Origin: DATDUP01 sp035290345
Lineage (GTDB): Bacteria > Patescibacteriota > Patescibacteriia > Magasanikbacterales > UBA922
Length of the DNA stretch: 48,508 nucleotides
Assembly: GCA_035290345.1 (NCBI GenBank)
Contig: DATDUP010000010.1
Location: 1 to 48,508 of the forward strand
Direction of reading: 5' to 3'
Part shown: positions 14,843 through 23,822 of the stretch, one piece after another
Numbering within the stretch: position 1 is the first letter of the stretch
Layout: the number at the start of each line of letters is the position of its first letter
Program-made: the position numbers and the translations under genes
Notes under the pieces: generated by a model
What the model was told of the DNA's origin: nothing
Databases searched by the model: none
What the model saw: the letters and a program-made list of their open reading frames with translations, nothing else

Positions 14843-14871
14843 ATCATATATAAAAAATTACTGCTAGTCAA
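14843..14871 (-). promoter_or_regulatory. Promoter of the gene at 14244-14789
   Basis: TTGACT (14871-14866), 17-base spacer, TATGAT (14848-14843), a near-consensus housekeeping-sigma promoter. Confidence 0.8.
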
Positions 14872-14917
14872 GCTACCATACCTCTTGATACCCCATTGAT
14901 ATTGATAACGACTCTAT

Positions 14918-14948
14918 AATAAAAAACAGCCGTATTTATCCGGCTGTT
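14918..14948 (-). terminator. Terminator of the frr operon
   Basis: AACAGCCG (14948-14941) pairs with CGGCTGTT (14932-14925), followed on the minus strand by TTTTATT. It ends the long operon 23697-14963. Confidence 0.8.
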
Positions 14949-14962
14949 TGATAAAAGTAAAC

Positions 14963-15514
14963 CTATACCTTAGTTATTTCTTCTTCTTTCTCGTCAGCAA
15001 TGTTCTTGACATTGTCATTAGCTTCTTTTACCAGTTTCTCCAACTGATCCTGCTGGCTGAATTTTTCGTCTTCACTAATCTCTTTATTCTTCTCGCGTCC
15101 GTCAATTTCTTTTCGCGCATCTTCGCGAATCTGACGGATGGCTACCCGCGCGGCTTCCAACTTTTGATGTAACACCTTGATCAAATCCTGTCGTCGTTCC
15201 TGAGTCAACTCAGGCAGAGGTAAACGGATGACCCGGCCGTCATTGACCGGATTGATCCCTAAATTTGATTGACGCAAGCCGGCTTCTACTGTCTGAGTCA
15301 GACTTTTATCCCAAGGCTCCACCACAATGGTCTTTGCGTCTTGAACTGAAATGGAGGCAACCGCTTTCAAAGGTTGACGTGTCCCATAGGCCTCAACCGG
15401 AACATCTTCCACCAGGGCTGGTGTCGCTCGGCCAGTACGCAGGGCAGAGATTTCATTCTTGAAATGTTCAGCGGCTTTCTTAAAATTATCACGGTAGGAA
15501 TCGAGAGCAATCAT
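14963..15514 (-). CDS. frr: Ribosome recycling factor
   Basis: A 183-residue protein of normal RRF length. Conserved blocks: ALRTGRATPALVEDVPVEAYGTRQPL, then DAKTIVVEPWDKS, GINPVNDGRVIRLPLPELTQERR and the helical C-terminus VAIRQIREDARKEI. RRF with EF-G splits post-termination ribosomes. It is the last gene of a nine-gene minus-strand run and ends before the terminator at 14918-14948. No Shine-Dalgarno site is seen before the ATG. Confidence 0.97.
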   Translation of the reverse strand: MIALDSYRDNFKKAAEHFKNEISALRTGRATPALVEDVPVEAYGTRQPLKAVASISVQDAKTIVVEPWDKSLTQTVEAGLRQSNLGINPVNDGRVIRLPLPELTQERRQDLIKVLHQKLEAARVAIRQIREDARKEIDGREKNKEISEDEKFSQQDQLEKLVKEANDNVKNIADEKEEEITKV

Positions 15515-15529
15515 AAATCAAAGTTAATT

Positions 15530-16618
15530 CTATTTCTTCTTGCTCGGCAGAACGGAAAAACCGAGAAAGAGAACATTGGTATCATTGGAGTAAGGATACA
15601 GGATCGTCGGAATTTGTCCAGAGGGTAGCTTCTTGGTCACCCAATTCTTACCCCCGTCAATGCTACGGTAGAAAGTCGATTTAGTCCCAATCGTCGCGGT
15701 ATAATAAATTTCATTATCATTCTGGGGATTTACTGCAAAACCATAAATGTCCGCACTCCCCGGCGGAGTAATCAACTCATAGGGAGTCCAGGTATCCCCC
15801 TGATCGTCGGAACGCAAGATACCATAGGTTGAAACCCAATACAGAGTGTTCGGCTTGGTGGCATGCAACAAGAACCGGCGATACTCCAAACTGCCAGAAT
15901 ATTGTTTCATCCGACCTGAAAGATTTTCCCAAGTCTCGCCATTGTCGCGGGAACGCAGCAAACCCTCATCCTTAGTGACCAAAAACACCAATTTCTCAGT
16001 CAAGGGGCTAGGAAGAATTTGAATGATCCGCGTCTTGAAACGCTTGACCGTACTCCAACTATAACCAGTGTCAAAACTTTGCAGCAAATCACCGTTATTC
16101 TCGGCTAAGAATAACCGGTGGGGCGGAAAGAAATCAATGGCGAGAGAAATGATCCGAGCATCGGAACGTGATTCCCGGTAAACTTCAGTAAAACTGCGCA
16201 AACAGTCATCCGAACGATAGACTTGGGTGCCGTTGGTAATATAAATCGTGCATTTATTCTTCGGATGGACTACTAAACTGTAAATATAGCCGCCAGAAAA
16301 CATTTTCCGGGGTTGTTGCCAAGTATTTCCAGCGTCGTAAGTATAAAAAAGACCATTTTGACGGGAAGCCAGATAAAAGGCATCTGGATCGCCCGGATCA
16401 GTAAACAAACGATAGACATCCACCCCGGAAATATTTTTGACCCCATCTGCCTTCGGTAGAGCATTTAAAGTTTGCCAGGTATCGCCCTTGTTAGTGGAAA
16501 CATACATGCCTAAAGGCCCGCTAGTTGTCTGCTTGTCACTAGTGAAAGAAATACAGCCAGCCCCGAGCAAAGTCAAACTCATTAACACGAACCCGAAAAG
16601 AAAAAAGATTTTTTTCAT
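15530..16618 (-). CDS. Lipoprotein with Asp-box (BNR/sortilin-like) propeller
   Basis: A 362-residue lipoprotein: signal peptide MKKIFFLFGFVLMSLTLLG with lipobox LGAGC (Cys about residue 22). The mature part has seven Asp-box repeats (SxDxGxTW type): STNKGDTW, TYDAGNTW, RSDDCLRSF, SFDTGYSW, SRDNGETW, RSDDQGDTW and SIDGGKNW. Such repeats build a beta-propeller as in sortilin/Vps10, sialidases and Ycf48; no sialidase active-site set is visible, so binding rather than hydrolysis is likely. It lies between holB and frr. A lipid anchor implies an outward-facing membrane protein. Confidence 0.85.
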   Translation of the reverse strand: MKKIFFLFGFVLMSLTLLGAGCISFTSDKQTTSGPLGMYVSTNKGDTWQTLNALPKADGVKNISGVDVYRLFTDPGDPDAFYLASRQNGLFYTYDAGNTWQQPRKMFSGGYIYSLVVHPKNKCTIYITNGTQVYRSDDCLRSFTEVYRESRSDARIISLAIDFFPPHRLFLAENNGDLLQSFDTGYSWSTVKRFKTRIIQILPSPLTEKLVFLVTKDEGLLRSRDNGETWENLSGRMKQYSGSLEYRRFLLHATKPNTLYWVSTYGILRSDDQGDTWTPYELITPPGSADIYGFAVNPQNDNEIYYTATIGTKSTFYRSIDGGKNWVTKKLPSGQIPTILYPYSNDTNVLFLGFSVLPSKKK

Positions 16619-16624
16619 ATTCCT

Positions 16625-17563
16625 TTAAGGAAGGATTAATAATAAATTTTCAATTAACAAACGAGGGTGAATATTCTCTTGCATCTGCTCCTTGGCCGCC
16701 ACCACGGCTTTTTCCAAATTAACCAACCCTATTTCTGTTAGTGGCAAGGATCGCGCCGTCGGATGAACACACCATTCTGTTTTTCCCAAACTGACCAATA
16801 AACCATCCCGCACCAACATCTGCCAAATGGCCAAAATTGATTGCCAATGATCTCGCGCCTTGACGTTATCCGTTTTGTCACCGAACAAATCCTCCACCAA
16901 CTTTAACTTCTGATAAAAAGGCTTCTGCCATAAAGAAAAAAACCTTTCCACTTCCCGAGAATAGGCTAAATAAACTTCGTTGTCCGCCTGCCAGGTCTTG
17001 GCCTGTCCAGGCAAACCACGAGATATCCCGGCCAAAGCCAGATCCGCTCCCTGACTTTTCAACCAGGCCACGATTTTGTCTTTGGCTACCGGTTGAAAAA
17101 AAATCGATTGACAACGAGAACGGATAGTTTCTGGCAAAAAGGTCTCATCATTAGTCAGGAGAATGATAACTGTTTTTTCGGTTGGCTCTTCCAAAGTCTT
17201 GAGTAGGGCATTGGCGGCCTCCGCATTTAAATCCTCCGCGCCCTCAATAATTGCCACTTTGTATCCTCCCAAAAAAGAATGCCGGGACAAAACCTGACGC
17301 AGGTCTCGCATTTGCGCAACAGTAATATCTTTTTTGGTCTTTTCTGTTTTTTCCTCAAAAAGCCTGGTGACAAAAAAGAAATCCGGATTGACCTCCAGCT
17401 TCTCTTCTGCACAAGACAAAAGATTCGCCGCTAATTTGCGAGCCAGACATTTTTTACCCACTTGTTCAGGACCAACAAAACAATAAGCATGGCTAATTGC
17501 CCCACGTTCGATAACTTGCGAAAAATAGGCCCAGATGTTTTCGTGGCCAATTATCTCTTCCAT
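16625..17563 (-). CDS. holB: DNA polymerase III delta' subunit
   Basis: A 312-residue AAA+ clamp-loader protein. It begins MEEIIGHENIWAYFSQVI and has the nucleotide loop FVGPEQVGKKCLAR, HAYCFVGP before it, YKVAIIEGAEDLNAEAANALLKTLEEP (Walker B and following helix) and LLTNDETFLPETIRSRCQSIFF with the SRC motif. The P-loop is degenerate (GKK where GKT/S is usual), and the usual cysteine zinc module is not visible, both common in delta'. It belongs to the replisome that uses DnaE (30747-34223). It overlaps no neighbour and lies between GT4 and the Asp-box lipoprotein. Confidence 0.9.
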   Translation of the reverse strand: MEEIIGHENIWAYFSQVIERGAISHAYCFVGPEQVGKKCLARKLAANLLSCAEEKLEVNPDFFFVTRLFEEKTEKTKKDITVAQMRDLRQVLSRHSFLGGYKVAIIEGAEDLNAEAANALLKTLEEPTEKTVIILLTNDETFLPETIRSRCQSIFFQPVAKDKIVAWLKSQGADLALAGISRGLPGQAKTWQADNEVYLAYSREVERFFSLWQKPFYQKLKLVEDLFGDKTDNVKARDHWQSILAIWQMLVRDGLLVSLGKTEWCVHPTARSLPLTEIGLVNLEKAVVAAKEQMQENIHPRLLIENLLLILP

Positions 17564-17588
17564 ACCGTATTATGATACCACAAAAAAA

Positions 17589-18695
17589 TCAGGAAACCAA
17601 AACTGACCAAGTGGCCGATGCACATTTTTCCCAGGTAAAATCTTTGACGCGCTCCAAACCAAGTTGAATTTTTTTTGCTCGTTCCTCTGGCTGGCTGAGA
17701 CTGGCCTCAATGGCCTGAACAATCGCTTCCGCCGAAGTATCAGCCATATACCAGACCGCCCCCTGCCCCAATTCTTGTAAAACTGACAAGGGGCTAGCCA
17801 CCACTGACGCCCCGCAAGCCATGGCTTCCAAAATCGGCAAGCCAAAACCTTCGGATAACGAAGGAAAAACAAAATTCTGACAAGTCGCTAAGAGTCCAGG
17901 TAAATCCGCAGCCGGGACCCAACCTGGAGCAAATATATCTTTTTTAAACTGAGAATTTTCAATCGCTTCCGCCACTTTTTCTTTTCCCCAACCGCCACTA
18001 CCGACTAGCAACAACTGCCAATCATATTTTTCTTTCAAAAGATCAAAGGCTTTAATTAAATTCACTGTATTCTTTTTTTCCTCTAACCGCCCCAGGCTCA
18101 ACAAAAATGGTTTGGTAAGCTGGTACTTCCCCAACGATGATGATGTCTGGCTGACCACGGCCAAAGAAAACTGCTCCTGATCAAAACCATGCGGAATCAC
18201 CCTGATTCTTTCCTGGCCCTGTTGGCCAAAGGCGGCCAGCATTTCTTCTTTAGTGGACTGGCTGGGAACAATCACCCGGAACAATTTTTTCTGCGCATAG
18301 CGAGCGCTGGCCACAGAATACCAACGTTCAAAATTACTATAAGTCTGGGGAAAATGCCAGGCGGCAATATCATGGACCGTCATTACTGTCCGGCGAGGAT
18401 GCCACCAAGGAAAAACATGGGCCGGAATAAACAACACGTCCGGAGGCCGCCGCCACATCTCCCAACTCAACCGTCCCTGCGTCCACCAACGAGGAAGAAA
18501 CCAAGACAGGACCCGATTTTCCCAATTCAAAGGCAAAGGCGCCAATTCTTCTTGGAGAGGTTGGGGGGAATATAAAACAACCTGAACATCTTCAGGAACG
18601 ATGGACTGCAATTGTTTAAGCAGATGATAGGTATACCAACCAACGCCAGTTTTTTTTTCTTCATTCGCCCGCGAAGCATCTATACCAACTATCAT
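17589..18695 (-). CDS. Glycosyltransferase family 4
   Basis: A 368-residue GT-B enzyme. N-terminal MIVGIDASRANEEKKTGVGWY is the usual start of WbaZ/mannosyltransferase-type GT4 proteins; the C-terminal half has FLLSLGRLEEKKNTVNLIKAF and the nucleotide-sugar signature FPSLSEGFGLPILEAMACG with the EX7E pair. It transfers a sugar from a nucleotide donor onto a lipid or glycan. The operon contains mreB, a DUF4012 protein and a GT2 enzyme, so a role in the cell-surface polysaccharide is likely. It begins one base after the mreB stop. Confidence 0.88.
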   Translation of the reverse strand: MIVGIDASRANEEKKTGVGWYTYHLLKQLQSIVPEDVQVVLYSPQPLQEELAPLPLNWENRVLSWFLPRWWTQGRLSWEMWRRPPDVLFIPAHVFPWWHPRRTVMTVHDIAAWHFPQTYSNFERWYSVASARYAQKKLFRVIVPSQSTKEEMLAAFGQQGQERIRVIPHGFDQEQFSLAVVSQTSSSLGKYQLTKPFLLSLGRLEEKKNTVNLIKAFDLLKEKYDWQLLLVGSGGWGKEKVAEAIENSQFKKDIFAPGWVPAADLPGLLATCQNFVFPSLSEGFGLPILEAMACGASVVASPLSVLQELGQGAVWYMADTSAEAIVQAIEASLSQPEERAKKIQLGLERVKDFTWEKCASATWSVLVS

Positions 18696-18696
18696 A

Positions 18697-19704
18697 TTAG
18701 CGTGTCGCCAGGATGCTCCGTTTGTAACTCTCTAAATTCTCCAAAGCCACTCCCGTACCTTTGGCTACACACAATAAAGGTTCATCAGCCACATAACAAG
18801 CTACCCCGGTACCACTGGCAATCAAAGTATCTAAATTGCGCAATAGGCTGGAACCACCGGACATAATAATCCCCTTGTCCATGACATCCGCTGATAGTTC
18901 GGGCGGTGTCTTGTATAATACTTCTTTTATTGCCTCTAAAAGACCTTGTAAATCATGTTGTAAAGCCTCAACTACGTCATCTGAACTGACCATAATCGTC
19001 CGGGGCAGACCACTTATCATGTCCCGGCCTTTCACTTCCATGGTCAAGGGCTTATCCATAAAAGTGGCCGAGCCAACATTAATCTTTACTTCTTCGGCAC
19101 GTTGTTCGCCAATAGCCAAACCATATTTACGACGAATAAATTCCGCTACCGAAGCGTCAAAACGATTACCGCCAATGCGCACCGAACCACAGGAGACGAT
19201 ACCCCCCAAAGAAATTACCGCAATCTCGGCTGTTCCTCCGCCAATATCAACGACCATGTGGCCAGAGGCCGAACCAATGGGAATATCAGCACCAATAGCG
19301 GCAACAATCGGTTCTTTAATGATATAAGCTGCCCGCGCCCCAGCGGCCATAGCCGCATCAATTACGGCCCGTCTTTCAGTGGAAGTAATCCCAGCCGGTA
19401 CTGCCACCATTACTTCTGGCCGAAACAATCTCACCCCACCCAAGGCTTTATTAATAAAATAACGCAGCATGGCTTCTGTTGTCCGATAATTGGCAATCAC
19501 TCCATCTTTTAAGGGCCGTTCCGCCACAATCGTATCTGGAGTGCGGCCGATCATTTCTTTAGCTTCCAAGCCTACCGCCAACACCTTCTTATCCTCTTTG
19601 GCCACGGCCACAACCGAAGGTTCGTTAATCACAATCCCCTTTTTGGGGACATGAACTAGGATATTGGTGGTGCCTAAGTCAATCGCCACTTTTTTGATCC
19701 ACAT
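18697..19704 (-). CDS. mreB: Rod-shape protein MreB (actin homologue)
   Basis: A 335-residue MreB. Actin-fold signatures: VAIDLGTTNILVHVPKKG (phosphate 1), VVAVAKEDKKVLAVG, RRAVIDAAMAAGARAAYIIKEPIVAAIGA, HMVVDIGGGTAEIAVISLGGIV (phosphate 2) and IIMSGGSSLLRNLD (adenosine loop). It forms membrane-bound filaments that guide wall synthesis. The partners mreC and mreD are not next to it; instead it is flanked by a GT4 and a DUF4012 protein. Presence implies a rod-like or elongated cell. Confidence 0.95.
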   Translation of the reverse strand: MWIKKVAIDLGTTNILVHVPKKGIVINEPSVVAVAKEDKKVLAVGLEAKEMIGRTPDTIVAERPLKDGVIANYRTTEAMLRYFINKALGGVRLFRPEVMVAVPAGITSTERRAVIDAAMAAGARAAYIIKEPIVAAIGADIPIGSASGHMVVDIGGGTAEIAVISLGGIVSCGSVRIGGNRFDASVAEFIRRKYGLAIGEQRAEEVKINVGSATFMDKPLTMEVKGRDMISGLPRTIMVSSDDVVEALQHDLQGLLEAIKEVLYKTPPELSADVMDKGIIMSGGSSLLRNLDTLIASGTGVACYVADEPLLCVAKGTGVALENLESYKRSILATR

Positions 19705-19706
19705 AA

Positions 19707-21167
19707 TTAAAATTCAACAAGAAATTCCTGGTTCGTCTCCAGACCCGTGAATAATTCATAACGCCCATCGTGCCAATTAGCTTCAGCTTCCGCTGGACTC
19801 GCCCTCTTAATATTCTTACCAAAATCCAGGTTGAGCGTCAAACCGGTCTGTCTCACCCCCAACTGCTTCTGGACAAATAATGTATACACTTCCGAGGAAG
19901 AACTAAATGACGGGGGTAATAAATAGGTAAAAGAAAGACGACCAACCTTACCCGGCTCTACTGAGGTAAAAGCCCCAAACCAGGTCTTACCCAATTCTTC
20001 GCCTTTGTCTACCTCGCCCTTTTTCGTCGTCCGATCCCAGGCTAACATTCCTTCCGCAGCCACCAATTCTGACCCAGCCGGCACAAAAATTCGGGCATAA
20101 GTGCGATAGCGAGTAGTGCGCCAATCAAACTTTCCATTATGAATATATGTCATTTCAGCCTTAGCCAACCACCGGCCGTCTGCCTGGGGAACCAAAGAAT
20201 AATCTAAGACCCGTTTGATGGCCTGATCGGTTTTTAAAGCTGCCAAATTCGCATCTATCCAACACAAATAATCACCAGTGGAATTCTGCAGACGTCCAGC
20301 CCAACCATTTTTCTCCAATTGCGCCTGTAAATCTGCCTCACGAGCATAGCCAACAATTTGGCCTTCAGCCGCCAAACGCACAAACAACTTTCCATACTGT
20401 TCCCAACTGCTCCAAGCATTGATCTTCAGTCTATTCATTAAAGCCAACATCAGAGGTTCAATAATATCTTTGCGCTGAGTAAAATGCTTTCCTTTGTCCA
20501 CATAAGCATACTCCACCTCATATTCTAATTTCTCCACCAGGTTTTCTTTAGTAAACTCCAGACCCTCAACCACGATCGGACCGGTAAATTGCATTAACTC
20601 TTCAATCACCGTCGGAGTCAAGGCGATGACCACTTCAATATCAGCCGCCGCTGGACCATTTTCCCCTTGGTACAATTCCAAAACTTTTTTTGCACTCTCC
20701 GCAAAATCCGGCGACCAATTAGCATCCCGAAAATACCAGCGATCAACATCAAGATGCTCCTCCAGCACTGCCGGAGCCTTAGGCTTCCAATCAACCGGAG
20801 CCTCCCGGTCTAAGTTTTCACTACCATCAACGGCTAATACAGAAATTTTTCCGCTATCCGCGCGCACCACGGCATACGTACCAATGAACCCCCCGCCCGG
20901 ACGCAGTTCAGTATTATTTTCTAAAAGGACCAAATAAGTAAGGGGTTTGGTAAAACCTAATAAACGCGGCAGAAGGGCTACCCAATCTCCTTGTTCTTCA
21001 CCTAATTTTTTCTTTATCTGTTCCTGCACCAAGGGAGAATTAAACAACTTGGTCAGGTCGGTCTGTCGTAGCCAGAAATATCCACCCACCGAGGCCAGAA
21101 CAACAATCAAAATTAAAAATAAAGCCAGCCAACGGAGAATACGGAGATAGGCCAAATGACGAAACAT
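19707..21167 (-). CDS. DUF4012-type membrane-anchored protein
   Basis: A 486-residue protein with an N-terminal membrane segment (WLALFLILIVVLASVGGYFWL, about residues 14-34) followed by an extracytoplasmic part. LVLLENNTELRPGGGFIGTYAVV with the later DANWSPDFAESAKKVLELY and ALTPTVIEELMQFTGPI is the DUF4012 signature, frequent in CPR and Actinobacteria. Function is unknown; the operon context (mreB, two glycosyltransferases) suggests cell-envelope glycan assembly. It is tightly packed, two bases from mreB and from the GT2 gene. Confidence 0.85.
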   Translation of the reverse strand: MFRHLAYLRILRWLALFLILIVVLASVGGYFWLRQTDLTKLFNSPLVQEQIKKKLGEEQGDWVALLPRLLGFTKPLTYLVLLENNTELRPGGGFIGTYAVVRADSGKISVLAVDGSENLDREAPVDWKPKAPAVLEEHLDVDRWYFRDANWSPDFAESAKKVLELYQGENGPAAADIEVVIALTPTVIEELMQFTGPIVVEGLEFTKENLVEKLEYEVEYAYVDKGKHFTQRKDIIEPLMLALMNRLKINAWSSWEQYGKLFVRLAAEGQIVGYAREADLQAQLEKNGWAGRLQNSTGDYLCWIDANLAALKTDQAIKRVLDYSLVPQADGRWLAKAEMTYIHNGKFDWRTTRYRTYARIFVPAGSELVAAEGMLAWDRTTKKGEVDKGEELGKTWFGAFTSVEPGKVGRLSFTYLLPPSFSSSSEVYTLFVQKQLGVRQTGLTLNLDFGKNIKRASPAEAEANWHDGRYELFTGLETNQEFLVEF

Positions 21168-21169
21168 AG

Positions 21170-22657
21170 TTATTTCCTTTTCTTTTGCGAGATATTAAAA
21201 CCAAGATAACGACCGAATAACAAATGGGTAACCGCATCAATGGCCGGAATCGCGCTTACGAAAACCAAGGAGATCGGCAATAATACCCACTGCAATACCA
21301 TTATAATATATTTATGCTTTGGATGCGACTCCGGACGACGAGGCAAAAGTGGCAAACTCAGAACCGCGGAAAGTAACAAACCCATCATCGCCAACATCAT
21401 TAATACCTCCAACATGTAAGGCGCGTTAAAAAACAAAGCACTTTGACGCACTGATTCTGGGGCATACCACATCGGCAGTCTCCCCAAAATAGTAATAATC
21501 AAAGCCACTAGACACCATGACCACTTTCCTTCCCATTCCACAAACACCCATTTTATCTTTTTCCACCAAGGAATCAAATTCCCCTTTTTTCCAAATTCAT
21601 ATAAGAGAAAAGGGACATGTTCGACGCCCCAAGCCCAACGCCGTTGCTGGCGGTACAAATTGCGGACACTCCGCCACCACCGGTCATCACGAACCGTATC
21701 CATGGAAACTGGCAAATACATGGGAATGACTTCGTAGTTACCATTATTCGCCAACAAACATTGATAGAAAATCCGGGAATCCTCGCTGACGACCCTCTTT
21801 TCATGATAACCAGCAGCGACAATGGCCGCAAAACTCATGGAGTGTGAAGAAAAAGTCACCAAAGCATCCTGACGAGCCAGAGAAGTCATGGTCCAAAATG
21901 TTGTTCCAAAAGCCATAATCCGCAAAATGGCTGGCGATTCCCAGATATTATTGTTATATAAAGCAATTGGCTGATAGGAAGCCTTAGTCGGATCAGGCTG
22001 GTCATTGTAAAGCAAGGTGAGGTAAGCAAAATATTGTTCATGACAAACCGTGTCAATATCAAAAATCGTTGTGATTACTTCAGAAAAATCCCAATGTCTA
22101 GCTTGTAACCATTGGGTCAACACTCTTTCCGCATAATGCAAATTGGAACCCTTACCTGGAATCTCCCCGGGTAAATCCGCCGGATGCAAAACGCCGACAA
22201 TGGCTCCAAAATCCGCCGAAAAATTTTCTTTGACCAAAGAGAAAATCTCTTCATAATGTTCCTGTTTTTTCCCCTCTCCGGCAATTACAATCACAAATTT
22301 TTCCTTGTCATAGACCGCTCGGCTGATACTGGTCAGGGCTGTCCGGACTACTCCCCAACTCTCATTAAACAAAGTCAAAAAAATTACGTGCTGATAACGA
22401 TGACTGACCGCTGGCAACGCGGCCAACTTTTGTTTCCAATCTTGATCGCGAACCTGACGAAAACGGAACCAAGAGATCAGGAGATAAAAGGTAAAATTAA
22501 GAACCTTCAAGACCCAATAAATATCAAAAAGAATAATAAAATAGATCATCCACAAAGGCCGGACGAAAGATAAAACCAAACACAAAACCAAAGTGCCCCA
22601 GATCGAGATTCCTGGTAACATTTCATAAAAACGGTACTTTTGATATTCCGTGAGCAT
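21170..22657 (-). CDS. Membrane glycosyltransferase family 2
   Basis: A 495-residue integral membrane protein. Two N-terminal helices (residues 15-60) precede a cytoplasmic GT-A domain with VIFLTLFNESWGVVRTALTSI, an acidic DID in ITTIFDIDTVCHEQ, an ED in VVSEDSRIFYQCLL, and the RQQRRWAWG block that is the QxxRW-type motif of processive GT2 enzymes. Four more helices follow. It likely makes or exports a polysaccharide. I chose the ATG at 22657 because AGGA lies five bases before it; an ATG at 22696 gives 13 more residues without such a site. The donor and product are unknown. Confidence 0.85.
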   Translation of the reverse strand: MLTEYQKYRFYEMLPGISIWGTLVLCLVLSFVRPLWMIYFIILFDIYWVLKVLNFTFYLLISWFRFRQVRDQDWKQKLAALPAVSHRYQHVIFLTLFNESWGVVRTALTSISRAVYDKEKFVIVIAGEGKKQEHYEEIFSLVKENFSADFGAIVGVLHPADLPGEIPGKGSNLHYAERVLTQWLQARHWDFSEVITTIFDIDTVCHEQYFAYLTLLYNDQPDPTKASYQPIALYNNNIWESPAILRIMAFGTTFWTMTSLARQDALVTFSSHSMSFAAIVAAGYHEKRVVSEDSRIFYQCLLANNGNYEVIPMYLPVSMDTVRDDRWWRSVRNLYRQQRRWAWGVEHVPFLLYEFGKKGNLIPWWKKIKWVFVEWEGKWSWCLVALIITILGRLPMWYAPESVRQSALFFNAPYMLEVLMMLAMMGLLLSAVLSLPLLPRRPESHPKHKYIIMVLQWVLLPISLVFVSAIPAIDAVTHLLFGRYLGFNISQKKRK

Positions 22658-22702
22658 ACTTTTCCTGGTATCAACGATTATGGCAAATCCTGCCATTCTG
22701 GA

Positions 22703-23101
22703 TCATCTTGCTTTCTTTTTTTGAGTAATATTTGGCTGGCCGCTGTAAGTGGGGGAAATCAACTGACCGGGAATCTGTCGAACAAATTCCTTCACTTGCC
22801 AATCATAATCATGAATCCGATCCGCTGGCACGGCCAAAAGTGGCAATTGTTTCTGAAAACCAATTAGATTGGCAACTACTGCCGTCAAACGCGTACTGGT
22901 GAATCCCCCGGTTCCCACCACCACTGACAGACCGGACAATTCCGAGACCGTCAAACGATTCTCCTGTAAAAAAGCCACTAGTTTCTCCAACAATTCCCGA
23001 TTCTGACCTGGATATTCCGCTTCTTTTCGCTCAGTCTGATCAAAGAGCGACAAATGGATTATCCCGGTTCGGGATAAATCTAAAAGTAGGTACATAATCA
23101 A
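22703..23101 (-). CDS. tsaB: Short TsaB-like tRNA t6A modification protein
   Basis: A 132-residue protein matching only the N-terminal half of TsaB. GLSVVVGTGGFTSTRLTAVV corresponds to the G-P-G-S-F-T-G-x-R block, and the start MYLLLDLSRTGIIHLSLF to its first actin-like strands. TsaB is the non-catalytic partner of TsaD in making t6A37. Ordinary TsaB is about 220 residues, so half is missing here; TsaD is encoded at 29685-30746. It overlaps the upstream HTH gene by four bases (ATGA). The assignment is by the glycine-rich motif and partner; short sequence makes it less than certain. Confidence 0.75.
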   Translation of the reverse strand: MIMYLLLDLSRTGIIHLSLFDQTERKEAEYPGQNRELLEKLVAFLQENRLTVSELSGLSVVVGTGGFTSTRLTAVVANLIGFQKQLPLLAVPADRIHDYDWQVKEFVRQIPGQLISPTYSGQPNITQKKKAR

Positions 23102-23697
23102 ACACCCAATTCATTTACAATCTTATGATGTTCAGCCTCAAACAAGGTATACAGAAACTTGTCCATCACGTGCCTTCTTTCCTTGAATTCTTTCTCGCTC
23201 ATTAGTGTATATCGTACTTCAAAACCCAAATCTTTTTCATACTTGGCCACCAACTTGGCGATGTTTCTTTCTTTCAGGTCACCAACGAGCAACAAATCAC
23301 TGGGTATCGTCTCTTTATTCACAAACCGCCCGGTCAACAACATTAGACGCACTGTCCCCCCTTTTTCAGTAAGTTCATGAACAAATTCCTGCTCACCGAG
23401 CATTTGCACTTTGACCAAAAGTCCCTGCAATTCAGGGTATAATAAAGAGCTGGCGTCCAGAGTATAGTACTTCCGCAAGGTAGAACCGGGATCAAAATTA
23501 GGGCTCTGGCCCGCGGTCTCTTTGATGATCCCCAAATCTACTAAAAGGGACAGCTCCCGTCGCACAGCGTTTATCTGACTCCCGAGGTGCCGCGAGATCT
23601 CCCGGACAAAAAAGGGCTGGCCAGGCTGACGAAAAAAAAGACGCAAAAGGCGGAACCGAGTTTTTGAACCAAAAAGTTGTTCGATCATATTTTTCAC
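23098..23697 (-). CDS. Winged-helix protein with nucleotidyltransferase-like C-terminus
   Basis: A 199-residue protein. The N-terminal 80 residues (LFGSKTRFRLLRLFFRQPGQPFFVREISRHLGSQINAVRREL) form a winged-helix DNA-binding domain, the ArsR/MarR-like kind. The rest (TVRLMLLTGRFVNKETIPSDLLLVGDLKERNIAKLVAKYEKDLG) resembles the minimal nucleotidyltransferase fold, with an SDLLLVGD strand where the catalytic acids would be. It may be an enzymatically dead sensor. First gene of the long minus-strand operon; it overlaps tsaB by four bases. Possibly an autoregulator, which is inference. Role unknown. Confidence 0.7.
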   Translation of the reverse strand: MKNMIEQLFGSKTRFRLLRLFFRQPGQPFFVREISRHLGSQINAVRRELSLLVDLGIIKETAGQSPNFDPGSTLRKYYTLDASSLLYPELQGLLVKVQMLGEQEFVHELTEKGGTVRLMLLTGRFVNKETIPSDLLLVGDLKERNIAKLVAKYEKDLGFEVRYTLMSEKEFKERRHVMDKFLYTLFEAEHHKIVNELGV

Positions 23698-23761
23698 GTT
23701 TTACATCCTGCTGGTCTTTGAATAATTCCTGTCTTCAAACGCCGACCCCCTTACCCCGCGC

Positions 23762-23791
23762 TTGGCAAAAAGAAAACAAATATAGTATAAT
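23762..23791 (+). promoter_or_regulatory. Promoter of the gene at 23823
   Basis: TTGGCA (23762-23767), 18-base spacer, TATAAT (23786-23791). It supports a start at 23823, not at the open-frame start 23664. Confidence 0.75.
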
Positions 23792-23822
23792 AGTGGGGAA
23801 AAATAAAGTCAAAATCTCCTTT

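Noticed and set aside
23664..23822. N-terminal extension of the 808-codon frame
   Set aside because: It overlaps the divergent HTH gene and lies upstream of a clear promoter at 23762-23791; not protein-like.
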